This document shows, one piece after another, positions 1 through 4,775 of a DNA stretch of 5,206 nucleotides. Positions within the stretch are counted from its first letter, which is position 1. Each line of letters opens with the position of its first letter. The DNA is taken from the NCBI GenBank assembly GCA_003140115.1, contig PLIQ01000450.1, positions 1 through 5,206 on the forward strand, written 5' to 3'. The notes beneath the pieces are model-generated. The model was not told the origin of the DNA, did no database searches, and saw nothing but the letters and a program-made list of their open reading frames with translations. The DNA is from Actinomycetota bacterium. GTDB lineage: Bacteria; Actinomycetota; Actinomycetes; Streptosporangiales; Streptosporangiaceae. Made by a program: the position numbers and the translations under genes.

Positions 1-35
1 GTGCTTGCGCGGGTGGTGCTTGCCTCGGTGGGCAT
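1..35 (-). CDS. 5' end of a divergent gene, product unknown (partial)
   Basis: Read on the minus strand, an ATG at 35-33 opens a frame that stays open to the left edge and encodes MPTEASTTRAS. A strong Shine-Dalgarno, AAAAGGAG (43-50), sits 7 nt upstream of the ATG, which is nearly ideal spacing for an actinomycete. A plausible promoter and a palindromic operator lie just upstream. The eleven visible residues are polar and Thr/Ser-rich. That fits the cytoplasmic N-terminus of many proteins, including transporters, but it does not identify a family. Because the gene diverges from a TetR repressor and shares its control region, I infer it is the repressor's main target; such targets are often efflux pumps or oxidoreductases. 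The rest of the gene lies outside the window, so no function is assigned. Confidence 0.7.
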   Translation of the reverse strand, partial: MPTEASTTRAS

Positions 36-42
36 CTCGCGG

Positions 43-50
43 CTCCTTTT
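43..50 (-). promoter_or_regulatory. Ribosome binding site of the divergent left-edge gene
   Basis: The minus strand reads AAAAGGAG here, matching the 16S anti-Shine-Dalgarno, with 7 nt to the ATG at 35. This site is the main reason for calling a gene from only 35 visible coding bases. Confidence 0.7.
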
Positions 51-56
51 TAAGCG

Positions 57-70
57 AAGGAATATTCTTT
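57..70. promoter_or_regulatory. Candidate TetR operator O1
   Basis: AAGGAATATTCTTT is an imperfect palindrome around the perfect core GAATATTC (60-67), with one mismatched pair outside the core. Twelve bases, GAAGGAATATTC (56-67), recur in inverted orientation at 110-121. The site covers roughly +1 to +14 of the proposed minus-strand transcript, so binding there would block the divergent gene. That the adjacent TetR protein binds it is inferred from position and symmetry. Confidence 0.6.
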
Positions 71-76
71 TTTGAT

Positions 77-105
77 AGCGTAGCGATCGGGGCGCGGCTG
101 TTCAA
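77..105 (-). promoter_or_regulatory. Candidate promoter of the divergent left-edge gene
   Basis: On the minus strand, TTGAAC (105-100, 4 of 6 matches to the -35 consensus) is separated by exactly 17 nt from TACGCT (82-77, 3 of 6 matches to the -10 consensus). Transcription would start near base 70, giving a leader of about 35 nt before the ATG at 35. The two candidate TetR sites bracket it: O1 at the start point and O2 touching the upstream edge of the -35. The -10 match is weak, so this is a proposal only. Confidence 0.35.
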
Positions 106-122
106 GAGGGAATATTCCTTCT
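105..122. promoter_or_regulatory. Candidate TetR operator O2
   Basis: AGAGGGAATATTCCTTCT is an 18-bp palindrome with a single mismatched base pair. Its core GGAATATTCC (109-118) is perfect, and it is the more symmetrical of the two sites. It lies 23 bp upstream of the preferred tetR start and next to the -35 of the proposed divergent promoter. It could therefore mediate autorepression as well as repression of the neighbour. Its centre is exactly 50 bp from that of O1, close to five helical turns, so bound dimers would lie on nearly the same face of the DNA. Confidence 0.65.
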
Positions 123-144
123 GTTTGGTGGTAGGGTGATGTCC

Positions 145-759
145 ATGCCTAGGATCAGCGAGGAGCGCCGGGAGGCCCGGCGCGAGCAAGTCCTCGAGGC
201 GGCCCGCGCCTGCCTGCAAGAGCACGGTCTCGAAGCCGTGTCGATGGAGATGATCATCGCCCGCTCCGGGCTGTCGACCGGTGCCGTCTACGGCTACTTC
301 AAGGGCAAGGACGAGCTCATCAACGCCGTCGTGACCGAAGGAACGGCCGCGATGGGGCGCCGGCTCGTCCCGATCCTGCGGGACCCCGAGCCGCCGCCGC
401 TGCCCGAGCTGGTGGATCGGCTGCTGGGGACGATAGCGGAGTTCGGCCAGGGTAAGCGTGATGGCATCGACCGGCTGCTCATCTCGCTCCACGGCTGGAG
501 CCACTCCCAGAGCAATCCCGAACTCAGGGAGCTCACGCGCGTCGCCTACCGCAGGCAGCGAGAGTTGTTCGCCGACGTCGTGCGGCGGTGGCAGGCGGCC
601 GGGACGTTCGACCCCGGCGCCGATCCGGACGGGATGGCGGAGCTGCTGCAGACGATAATCCTGGGGTTCGTCGCCCAGCGGGCACTGGCCGGAGACGCCG
701 ACGTGCAGGCGCACGTCGGCGCCCTGGAGGTACTCGCCGCTGGCGCCGGGCCCAGGTAA
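145..759 (+). CDS. TetR/AcrR-family transcriptional repressor
   Basis: This 204-residue protein has normal TetR length. TetR repressors are cytoplasmic dimers that bind palindromic operators and release DNA when a small ligand enters the C-terminal domain. The N-terminal helix-turn-helix spans about residues 12-60, with helix 1 near REQVLEAARACLQEHG, the recognition part SGLSTGAVYGYF (41-52) and the following KGKDEL. All are textbook TetR motifs. Residues 70-200 form the helical ligand-binding and dimerisation domain, which is divergent and does not reveal the ligand. I chose the ATG at 145 because GTAGGG (131-136) lies 8 nt upstream and homologues commonly begin MPR near this point; the GTG at 136 and ATG at 139 are in-frame alternatives adding two or three residues. 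The gene diverges from the left-edge gene and shares two palindromic sites with it, so autoregulation and control of that neighbour are likely. Function as a repressor is inferred from the family. Confidence 0.93.
   Translation: MPRISEERREARREQVLEAARACLQEHGLEAVSMEMIIARSGLSTGAVYGYFKGKDELINAVVTEGTAAMGRRLVPILRDPEPPPLPELVDRLLGTIAEFGQGKRDGIDRLLISLHGWSHSQSNPELRELTRVAYRRQRELFADVVRRWQAAGTFDPGADPDGMAELLQTIILGFVAQRALAGDADVQAHVGALEVLAAGAGPR
696..721. repeat. Perfect 11-bp inverted repeat inside the 3' end of tetR
   Basis: CGCCGACGTGC (696-706) and GCACGTCGGCG (711-721) are exact reverse complements around a 4-nt AGGC loop. This predicts a very stable GC-rich hairpin in the tetR mRNA, about 40 nt before the stop codon. 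It lacks a T-tract. It encodes part of the last helix (ADVQAHVGA), so it may be a chance result of codon use; alternatively it could protect or attenuate the 3' end of the message. Confidence 0.55.
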
Positions 760-819
760 CACGGTGCTTAGCTGACCCGATCTACACGTTCGGTACAAGC
801 CCGGGCCGCAACCGACCAC

Positions 820-1062
820 TCAATCCTCACGGCTGCCGCTGAGCAGTTCGGCCATGAACTCCTCGTGTGACATCGCACCGGGACGGCCAGCAGCTACCCA
901 CTCGTCGTGCCCCTGCAACACGGCATTGGCTTCGGCCGCATCCAGATCCTCCGCCGACGCGCGACGTTCAAGTGCCCTCAATCGCCGGTATTCGTACATG
1001 GGCAGCACCACGGCTGTCTCACCACCAAGGTGAATGAGGTCAAGCTGCTCGTGGCAGCGGTT
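820..1062 (-). pseudogene. Phd/YefM-type antitoxin remnant, N-terminus missing, no toxin partner
   Basis: Phd/YefM antitoxins bind their own promoter through an N-terminal fold and neutralise a RelE/Doc-type toxin with a C-terminal tail. The minus-strand frame ending at TGA (822-820) gives a recognisable Phd core from HEQLDLIHLGGETAVVLP through YEYRRLRAL. It continues with a typical tail (ASAEDLDAAEANAVLQGHDE, then WVAAGRPGAMSHEEFMAELL). The first 20 or so residues of a Phd domain (the SEARxxL segment) are not found. Upstream of 1062 the frame has no ATG, GTG or TTG until 1320, inside the neighbouring protease gene, and the translation there does not look like Phd. The shortest real start, ATG at 999, would yield only 59 residues. 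No toxin-like frame follows between 819 and the tetR stop at 759. I read this as a decayed, orphaned TA locus. A short expressed protein from 999 or 1011 remains possible. Confidence 0.6.
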
Positions 1063-1249
1063 GTGGTGAGCGAAGGGGGTGTGTTTCCGAGGAAGGGGCT
1101 TGTGAATTTGCGCATAAGCGCTTCCGCGGAGACGTTGTATGACCGATAGCGAACGGCTTGGCCAGCCCTGACCCGGGTGCGGGGGCGGGCGGCGCGGCGA
1201 GCAAGCTGGTTGCGGGAAGGACACTACGCACGCACGCCGGAGAGACGTT

Positions 1250-2410
1250 ATGGGACAGAGCTTTAGCCTGGGGCGGATTCGCGGGATCCAGATCGGCGTG
1301 AACTGGAGCGTGCTGCTCATCGTGGCGCTGCTGGCCTACGGGCTGGCGGCCGGGCAGTTTCCGGCCGAGGTGCCGCACCGGCCGGAGGCGGAATACGTGG
1401 TGGCCGCCATCGTGACCGCGGTGGCTTACATGGCGTCCCTGCTCGCGCACGAGCTGGCGCATTCGCTGGTGGCGCGGCGGAACGGGGTCCAGGTCGAGGG
1501 GATCACGCTGTGGTTGCTGGGCGGGGTGTCCCGGCTGCAGGGCGAGTTTCCGAATCCGGGCGCCGAGCTCCGGGTCGCGGGGGTCGGGCCGTTGACGAGC
1601 CTGGTCCTGGGCGCGATCTTCACGCTGGTGGCCTGGCTGCTGCACGGATCGGGCACCGGCGGTGTGGCAGTGGCGGCGCTGGCCTGGCTCGGCGGCATCA
1701 ACATCCTGCTCGCGGTGTTCAACGTGATCCCGGCCGCTCCGCTGGATGGCGGGCGACTGCTGCAGGCGGTGGTGTGGGCTATCACCAAGGACAAGCTCAA
1801 GGCGGCGATGTGGGCCGCACGGGCCGGGCAGGTGCTGGGGTGGGCGCTGATCGTGGTCGGCGGCTATCTGGTGCTGGCCCTGCGGGACTACAGCTGGCTG
1901 TGGTTCGTCATTCTCGGCTGGTTCTTGACCAGCGCGGCCACCGCGGAGAACCAGCAGGCGGTGGTGCAGTCCCGGCTGCGCACCGTGGCCGTGCGGGAGA
2001 TCATGACCGCCAACCCGGTCACCGTGCCGGCCTCGGCCACGGTCACCCGGTTCCTGCACGACCTGCTGCCGTGGCTGCGGCACTCGGCCTTCCCGGTGGT
2101 GGACGACGACGGGCAGACCGTGGGGCTGGTGACCGTGCGGCGGGTCAACGCGGTTCCCGCGGACGAGCGTGACCGGACGACGCTGCGGCAGATCGCCAGC
2201 CCGCTGGCTGAGGTGGCGCGGGCTACCCCGGATGAGCCGGTGGCTGATGTGCTGCCGCGGCTCAACGGGGGTTCGGACGGACGGGCGCTGGTGTTCGACG
2301 GCGGACGGCTGGCCGGGATCGTGGCTCCGGCCGACATCAGCCGGGCGCTGGAACGGATCAGCGGTAACCGCGGGGCGTTCGGGTCAGCGGGGCGCTGGCG
2401 CAGGCCGTAA
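1250..2410 (+). CDS. Site-2 protease family M50 metalloprotease with C-terminal CBS pair
   Basis: This 386-residue integral membrane zinc protease belongs to the family that cuts transmembrane substrates such as anti-sigma factors. Hydrophobic segments lie at about 17-36, 50-70, 110-131, 137-160 and 195-230. The zinc motif HELAH (67-71, catalytic Glu68) sits at the end of the second segment. The third ligand motif, NVIPAAPLDGGR (158-169, Asp166), follows the fourth. Two CBS domains follow at about 247-303 (REIMTANPVTVPASATV) and 314-370; CBS pairs bind adenosine nucleotides and could gate the protease by energy state. The architecture and length match actinobacterial Rip3-type proteins (M. 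tuberculosis Rv2625c), with no PDZ domain. The ATG at 1250 is preceded by GGAG (1239-1242) with 7-nt spacing. The gene stands alone and converges on the SDR gene 22 bp away. No anti-sigma or other obvious substrate is nearby, so its target is unknown. All catalytic residues are intact. Confidence 0.93.
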   Translation: MGQSFSLGRIRGIQIGVNWSVLLIVALLAYGLAAGQFPAEVPHRPEAEYVVAAIVTAVAYMASLLAHELAHSLVARRNGVQVEGITLWLLGGVSRLQGEFPNPGAELRVAGVGPLTSLVLGAIFTLVAWLLHGSGTGGVAVAALAWLGGINILLAVFNVIPAAPLDGGRLLQAVVWAITKDKLKAAMWAARAGQVLGWALIVVGGYLVLALRDYSWLWFVILGWFLTSAATAENQQAVVQSRLRTVAVREIMTANPVTVPASATVTRFLHDLLPWLRHSAFPVVDDDGQTVGLVTVRRVNAVPADERDRTTLRQIASPLAEVARATPDEPVADVLPRLNGGSDGRALVFDGGRLAGIVAPADISRALERISGNRGAFGSAGRWRRP

Positions 2411-2432
2411 CTCGGTGCCTGGCCCTGGATCG

Positions 2433-3401
2433 TTAGAACCGCTGGCCGCCTACGTCGGCCTGGTCGTGGGCGACGAGCCAGGTCAGCGCCTCGTGTAGCG
2501 CGTCCAGCGAGCTGTACCGGGGCGCGTAGCCGAGGACCTGACGGGCCCGGTCGATGCTCGCGGTGATGCTGCGGTCGGTGTGCTCCCGGGTGGTCCCGGC
2601 AGGGCCGGCCCCCGCGCGCTGCTCGAACTCAGTCCAGCCGACCAGGTCCAGCACCGGCTCTCGGCCGAACCACCGCGCGACCCCGGCCGCCAGGCCGCGC
2701 AGGGTCATCGCCTGCCCGGCTGCCACGTGGAAGCTGGCTCCGATCGCGGCCGGCCGGGACAGGGCGAGCTCGAAGGCCTGCGCCACGTCGTCGGCGTGCA
2801 CATGGTGCAGGACACCGAGCCCGCGGTCCGGCAGCGCCAGCGGCTGACCCGTCGCCAAGTGCATCCAGACCGCTGGATCCAGGTTGCCGGCCGGCGTGAT
2901 CACGTGCCAACCGGGCCCGCTGATGTGACCAGGGTGCAGGATCACCGCCGGGACACCGCCTGCCAGTGTCTCGCGGTGCAGCAGGGCCTCGATCTCCGCC
3001 TTGCCGGTGCCGTACTCGCCGTAGGCGGTCCGCGGCTCGTCCTCGGTGAGCGGCACCCGCAGCGCCGGGCCGTGCACCCAGATCGTTCCGCAGTGCAGCA
3101 GCAGCGGACGGGACGGGCGCAGCGCGTCGACGAGCTGGCCCGCCGAGGAGGCGGTGAAGCAGATCAGGTCGATGACCACGTCCGGCCGCAGCGCCGCGAT
3201 CCGGGCCCCGAACGTCCCCGCAGCATCCTCCGCATCACGGTCCGCCCTGACCCGCGCGACCGCATTCCACTGCGGATTCGGGTGATACGGTTCGCGGTCC
3301 CCGCGGCTGACCGCGATCACCTCATGGCCACCGTCCGCCAGCCGCGGCACCAGGTACGTGCCGATGTGCCCGGTAGCTCCGATGACAACGACGCGGCCCA
3401 T
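2433..3401 (-). CDS. NAD(P)-dependent epimerase/dehydratase (extended SDR family)
   Basis: This 322-residue protein is a cytoplasmic oxidoreductase-type enzyme of the extended short-chain dehydrogenase family, whose members act on nucleotide sugars and related alcohols. The Rossmann motif GATGHIG (8-14) is at the N-terminus. Arg33 after the second strand (VSRGDR) suggests NADP(H) rather than NAD, which is an inference. The catalytic YxxxK is YGTGK (Tyr130, Lys134). The usual Ser of the catalytic triad falls in HCGTIWVHG, where Thr106 is the likely equivalent. The HPGHISGPG stretch (156-164) and VHADDVAQAF (201-210) match the substrate side of extended SDRs, and SIDRARQVLGYAPRYSSLDA (282-301) is the typical tail. 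GAGGGG lies about 11 nt upstream of the ATG at 3401. The gene diverges from vapBC and converges on the protease gene. No sugar-biosynthesis genes are nearby, so the substrate cannot be named. Confidence 0.9.
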   Translation of the reverse strand: MGRVVVIGATGHIGTYLVPRLADGGHEVIAVSRGDREPYHPNPQWNAVARVRADRDAEDAAGTFGARIAALRPDVVIDLICFTASSAGQLVDALRPSRPLLLHCGTIWVHGPALRVPLTEDEPRTAYGEYGTGKAEIEALLHRETLAGGVPAVILHPGHISGPGWHVITPAGNLDPAVWMHLATGQPLALPDRGLGVLHHVHADDVAQAFELALSRPAAIGASFHVAAGQAMTLRGLAAGVARWFGREPVLDLVGWTEFEQRAGAGPAGTTREHTDRSITASIDRARQVLGYAPRYSSLDALHEALTWLVAHDQADVGGQRF

Positions 3402-3451
3402 CCTCAGCAGGTCCCCTCAGCACAGACGGCAGGTCACGTCATCCTTGCATA

Positions 3452-3463
3452 GGAGCCAGCTCC
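3452..3463. repeat. Small palindrome in the epimerase/vapBC intergenic region
   Basis: GGAGCCAGCTCC is a perfect inverted repeat (5-bp arms, 2-nt centre) about 50 bp upstream of the epimerase start, in the 143-bp gap shared with vapBC. It could be an operator for the epimerase gene, but no regulator is identified and short GC-rich palindromes arise often by chance. Confidence 0.25.
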
Positions 3464-3494
3464 CGGCTCTGGCGTCTTCGGCGGCGCACGTGAG

Positions 3495-3523
3495 TATATC
3501 CGGATGGGCCCTCCTGAGATATA
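3495..3523. promoter_or_regulatory. Candidate vapBC operator/promoter region
   Basis: TATATC (3495-3500) and GATATA (3518-3523) are perfect 6-bp inverted arms separated by 17 bp, with the palindrome GGGCCC (3506-3511) close to the centre. These AT-rich stretches stand out in high-GC DNA. They lie 22-50 bp upstream of vapB, where VapB/VapBC complexes usually bind to repress their own operon. TATATC, or the overlapping TATATT (3520-3525), could serve as a -10 element; I see no good -35. Binding is inferred from position and symmetry. Confidence 0.45.
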
Positions 3524-3532
3524 TTGGTGGTG

Positions 3533-3539
3533 AAGGAGG
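3533..3539 (+). promoter_or_regulatory. Ribosome binding site that sets the vapB start
   Basis: AAGGAGG is a full-strength Shine-Dalgarno, 5 nt before the ATG at 3545. It lies inside the longer frame that could open at TTG 3524, so it decides in favour of the ATG. Confidence 0.8.
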
Positions 3540-3544
3540 CGGCA

Positions 3545-3754
3545 ATGGCCAAGACCCTGATCGATATCGATGACGAGTATCTCGCGGCTGCTCAGCAGGC
3601 GCTGGGCACCACTACCAAGAAGGACACGGTCAACGCTGCTCTCCGCGAGGTCGCCGCGCTAGCAGCCAGGCGGCGTGATCTGCAAAGGCTCACCTCGGGC
3701 GGTCTGCCCGATCTTGAAGACGAGGACGTGATGCGGGCCGCATGGCAGCGGTAG
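3545..3754 (+). CDS. vapB: VapB-family antitoxin
   Basis: This 69-residue antitoxin has normal length. VapB proteins bind DNA as ribbon-helix-helix or related dimers through the N-terminus and wrap a C-terminal tail around the VapC active site. The N-terminal strand and helices read MAKTLIDIDDEYLAAAQQAL, then GTTTKKDTVNAALREV (21-36), the typical pattern of actinobacterial VapB. An Arg-rich linker (ARRRDLQRL, 41-49) leads to the acidic C-terminal tail GGLPDLEDEDVMRAAWQR, the expected toxin-neutralising part. The start is fixed by AAGGAGG five bases upstream. The stop codon overlaps the vapC start by 13 nt, so the two are translationally coupled with antitoxin made first. The operon probably represses itself at the inverted repeat upstream. 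Confidence 0.92.
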   Translation: MAKTLIDIDDEYLAAAQQALGTTTKKDTVNAALREVAALAARRRDLQRLTSGGLPDLEDEDVMRAAWQR

Positions 3755-4167
3755 CACGCTACCTGGCGGACACCAGCGCGCTCGCCCGTCTGCGCCACCC
3801 GGGAGTGGCAGCGGTCCTGGCGCCGCTGATCGAGTCGGGAGTAGTGGCCACGTGCGGTGTCATCGAGTTCGAACTCAGATGGGCGACCCGCAGCGGCGCG
3901 GAATTCGACCAGGTGCGAACCGACCGCGACGCTGGCTATGAATGGCTGGCCACCCATGATGAGGACTGGCGGCGCGCGCTTGACGTCCAGGCTGCCTTGT
4001 GGCGCAGCGGGCGCATCCGAGCGGTCGGCCTGCCCGACCTGCTGATCGCGGCAGTAGCCGAACGAGAACGTGTCACCGTCCTGCACTACGACGGTGATTA
4101 CGAGCTGATCGCGCAGGTCACCGGCCAGCCGGTGCAATGGGTGGTACCTCGCGGAACGGTTCCCTGA
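3742..4167 (+). CDS. vapC: VapC-family PIN-domain ribonuclease toxin
   Basis: This 141-residue toxin has the usual size for VapC. PIN-domain VapC toxins are Mg2+-dependent endoribonucleases that cleave tRNA or rRNA and are silenced by VapB. The acidic active-site residues are all present: Asp10 in YLADTSALARL, Glu42 in GVIEFELRW, Asp99 in GLPDLLIAAVA and Asp117 (with Asp119) in LHYDGDYELIA. The toxin therefore looks catalytically intact. The ATG at 3742 lies inside the vapB tail, giving a 13-nt overlap. It has no strong Shine-Dalgarno of its own, only GAGG far upstream, which points to translational coupling. A stem-loop begins at the base after the stop codon. The RNA target cannot be predicted from the sequence. 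The resolution of plasmid or island stabilisation versus a stress role is open. Confidence 0.94.
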   Translation: MAAVARYLADTSALARLRHPGVAAVLAPLIESGVVATCGVIEFELRWATRSGAEFDQVRTDRDAGYEWLATHDEDWRRALDVQAALWRSGRIRAVGLPDLLIAAVAERERVTVLHYDGDYELIAQVTGQPVQWVVPRGTVP

Positions 4168-4190
4168 TCTCGATCCATCAGGAATCGAGA
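4168..4190 (+). terminator. Stem-loop directly after vapC, possible vapBC terminator
   Basis: TCTCGAT (4168-4174) and ATCGAGA (4184-4190) form a perfect 7-bp stem with a 9-nt loop, starting at the first base after the vapC stop codon. There is no T-tract, as is common for actinobacterial hairpins. Position supports a terminator or 3' stabiliser, but activity is unproven. Confidence 0.5.
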
Positions 4191-4193
4191 AGC

Positions 4194-4206
4194 GCCACAG
4201 TGTGGC
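4194..4206. promoter_or_regulatory. 13-bp palindrome upstream of the DUF1801 gene
   Basis: GCCACAGTGTGGC is a perfect palindrome with 6-bp arms around a single central G, located 69 bp upstream of the DUF1801 start and just beyond the vapC hairpin. Its size and symmetry suit an operator for a dimeric regulator. No cognate regulator is apparent in the window. Confidence 0.35.
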
Positions 4207-4275
4207 CGGGGCCTAACCTTCGGTGGAGGGTCGGCATGACACCGAGCCCTGAGCGTCAAGAAGGGAAGCCCGACA

Positions 4276-4725
4276 ATGCCCGCGAAGAATGCCACGACCG
4301 AGTCCGGCGGCTTCAGCGCCGAGGAGCGTGCCGCGATGAAGCAGCGCGCGGCCGAGTTGCGCGCCGAGGGCAACAAGGGCGCCAAGAAGGCCGACGGCCT
4401 GCAGGCGGTCCTCGACAGCATCGCGGAGATGGCACCGGAGGATCGTGCGCTAGCCGAGCGCGTGCATGTGACGGTGACCGCGGCCGCCCCCGGGCTGTCG
4501 CCGAAGACCTGGTATGGGATGCCCGCGTACGCGAACACGGACGGCAAGGTCGTCGTCTTCTTCCAGAACGCGGGCAAGTTCAACTACCGCTACTGCACCC
4601 TGGGCTTCCAGGACGCGGCCAACCTCGACGACGGCGACATGTGGCCGGTGTCGTACGCGCTGAAGAAGTGGAGCCCCACGGTGGAGAAGAAGGTCACCGA
4701 GCTGGTGACGGCCGCGATCTCCTGA
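4276..4725 (+). CDS. DUF1801 domain-containing protein
   Basis: This 149-residue soluble protein is of the DUF1801 (YdhG-like) type, a small alpha/beta fold widespread in actinobacteria. Some members are annotated as iron chaperones by resemblance to frataxin-like folds, but no biochemical role is established for this subgroup. The N-terminal stretch FSAEERAAMKQRAAELRAEG (13-32) is a charged helix typical of the actinobacterial subgroup. It is followed by a second helix (VLDSIAEMAPEDRALAERVH). The DUF1801 core runs from about residue 55 to the end, with its signatures TWYGMPAYA (78-86), VVVFFQNAGKFNYRYCTLGF (92-111) and MWPVSYALKKW (122-132). AAGGGA (4261-4266) gives a ribosome binding site 9 nt before the ATG. 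The gene sits alone, 108 bp after vapC, and converges on the VOC gene. Confidence 0.9.
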   Translation: MPAKNATTESGGFSAEERAAMKQRAAELRAEGNKGAKKADGLQAVLDSIAEMAPEDRALAERVHVTVTAAAPGLSPKTWYGMPAYANTDGKVVVFFQNAGKFNYRYCTLGFQDAANLDDGDMWPVSYALKKWSPTVEKKVTELVTAAIS

Positions 4726-4741
4726 CCGCTGCCGGCTCGGA

Positions 4742-4770
4742 CGCGAACTCGCGAAGGTGCAACGTTCGCG
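4742..4770. terminator. Stem-loop between convergent genes, possible bidirectional terminator
   Basis: CGCGAAC (4742-4748) pairs perfectly with GTTCGCG (4764-4770) around a 15-nt loop. A shorter alternative pairs CGCGAA (4750-4755) with TTCGCG (4765-4770) around 9 nt. It lies in the 50-bp gap between the ends of the DUF1801 and VOC genes, where a terminator serving both strands is expected. No T-tract is seen on either strand. Confidence 0.4.
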
Positions 4771-4775
4771 GCCAC

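Noticed and set aside
1116..1123. AAGCGCTT palindrome upstream of the protease gene as an operator
   Set aside because: It is only 8 bp, with no repeat copy or promoter elements around it, so it is likely chance.
820..1320. Full 166-codon minus-strand frame as an intact antitoxin gene starting at 1320
   Set aside because: The first 80 or so residues are antisense to the protease start or intergenic and do not resemble Phd. The length is also too great for the family.
1040..2083. Long minus-strand open frame of 347 codons across the protease gene
   Set aside because: It is antisense to a clear M50 protease. The translation is rich in Arg, Gln, His and Pro with no recognisable domain, as expected for a shadow frame in high-GC DNA.
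1510..2172. Plus-strand frame of 220 codons within the protease gene
   Set aside because: It overlaps the protease in another frame, with Gly/Arg-rich low-information sequence and no domain.
2411..2432. Terminator between the convergent protease and epimerase genes
   Set aside because: The 22-bp gap has no stem-loop of useful length. Any terminator would have to lie inside the coding ends.
2580..3452. Plus-strand open frame of 290 codons over the epimerase gene
   Set aside because: It lies opposite the clear SDR gene, has Arg/Gln/Pro-rich composition and no motif. It is an antisense shadow.
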